Source: Parvularcula sp.
GTDB lineage: Bacteria > Pseudomonadota > Alphaproteobacteria > Caulobacterales > Parvularculaceae
Direction: 5' to 3'
Assembly: GCA_003506635.1 (NCBI GenBank)
Contig: DNZB01000010.1
Span: 1 to 8,124 of the forward strand
Length of the DNA: 8,124 nt
The position numbers and the translations under genes are program-made. The notes under the pieces were generated by a model. It worked only from the letters and a program-made list of their open reading frames with translations, had not been told where the DNA came from and did no database searches. Positions 7,984-8,124 of this stretch are shown piece after piece. The stretch's first letter is position 1, and the number at the start of each line of letters is the position of its first letter.

Positions 7984-8004
7984 GTTTCAGCGCCCAAATG
8001 AAAC
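7984..8004. repeat. Inverted repeat GTTTCA-N9-TGAAAC upstream of the macroglobulin operon
   Basis: The arms GTTTCA (7984-7989) and TGAAAC (7999-8004) are perfect reverse complements separated by 9 bases, about 80 bases upstream of the macroglobulin ATG. Spaced palindromes in such positions can be operators for a dimeric regulator. A 6-base arm could also arise by chance, and no regulator gene lies in this window. Confidence 0.35.
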
Positions 8005-8079
8005 AATTTCGAGGGCAAGCCGCGGACGGATTAAAGGCGGTTTTCAAACGGCCCCGGCGCCCCTAGGAAGGAAAGGCGA

Positions 8080-8094
8080 CCGCCGACGCGGCGG
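8080..8094 (+). repeat. Short perfect GC hairpin just upstream of the tRNA
   Basis: CCGCCG (8080-8085) and CGGCGG (8089-8094) form a perfect 6-base stem with a 3-base loop (ACG), ending 8 bases before the tRNA 5' end. No T run follows on either strand, so it is not a typical intrinsic terminator. It may fold in the tRNA precursor leader, but such GC palindromes are common by chance in DNA of this composition. Confidence 0.3.
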
Positions 8095-8102
8095 CGAAAC
8101 GG

Positions 8103-8124
8103 GTCTCCGTAGCTCAGGCGGATA
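8103..8124 (+). tRNA. tRNA gene, 5' end only (cut by window edge; possibly tRNA-Arg)
   Basis: The last 22 bases fit the start of a tRNA: a 7-base acceptor strand GTCTCCG (8103-8109), T8-A9, the D-stem GCTC followed by A-G, and a D-loop with GG then ATA. The pattern TAGCTCAG...GGATA is characteristic. A GGATA(GAGC) D-arm with an acceptor starting GTC is often seen in alphaproteobacterial tRNA-Arg, but the anticodon lies beyond the window, so the amino acid is a guess. It is transcribed divergently from the macroglobulin operon. Confidence 0.78.

Larger units (their letters stand above)
7906..8102. promoter_or_regulatory. Intergenic region between the macroglobulin operon and the tRNA gene; must carry divergent promoters
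   Basis: This 197-base gap separates the minus-strand operon from a plus-strand tRNA, so promoters for both probably lie in it. It is richer in A/T in the middle (about 7961-8050) than the flanking genes. No convincing sigma-70 pair was found on either strand. On the minus strand, TTGTTT (8006-8001) with CATAGA (7981-7976) is off the ideal spacing at 19 bases. On the plus strand, TTTTCA (8041-8046) and TAGGAA (8064-8069) are 17 bases apart but match poorly. The assignment is positional; exact promoter elements remain undetermined. Confidence 0.4.

Noticed and set aside
7030..8001. A 323-residue plus-strand frame reaching into the intergenic region
   Set aside because: It is antisense to the N-terminal part of the macroglobulin, has no recognisable domain, and its frame is explained by codon bias.

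Overview
The window looks like chromosomal DNA from an alphaproteobacterium, probably of the Hyphomicrobiales (Rhizobiales) type. This is inferred from the very GC-rich sequence with G/C-biased third codon positions, the style of the proteins, and the gene order. The genus cannot be fixed from the sequence alone. Coding density is very high, and no insertion sequence, phage gene, CRISPR array or integration scar was seen.

Layout from left to right: (1) positions 2-175, plus strand, the C-terminal end of a small GtrA-like membrane protein entering from outside the window; (2) positions 161-889, minus strand, a secreted staphylococcal-nuclease-like protein whose metal-binding and catalytic acidic residues appear to be replaced; (3) positions 893-2971, minus strand, pbpC, a bifunctional class A penicillin-binding protein 1C; (4) positions 2971-7905, minus strand, a large bacterial alpha-2-macroglobulin (YfhM/ECAM type) with an intact Cys-Ser-Glu-Gln thioester motif; (5) a roughly 200-base intergenic region that must hold the promoter of the minus-strand operon and the leader of a plus-strand tRNA; (6) positions 8103-8124, the first 22 bases of a tRNA gene running off the right edge.

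The three minus-strand genes form one tightly packed operon read from right to left: alpha-2-macroglobulin, then pbpC (TAATG overlap of 1 base), then the nuclease-like gene (3 bases after the pbpC stop). The macroglobulin-pbpC pair is a known bacterial module. The thioester protein is thought to trap foreign proteases in the periplasm when the envelope is breached, while PBP1C is thought to repair peptidoglycan. The part that departs from the best-known (E. coli) arrangement is the third gene, an apparently inactive nuclease-fold protein with a Tat-like signal, together with a macroglobulin that has a transmembrane anchor instead of a lipobox. No wholly new system is evident; these are the points most worth checking.
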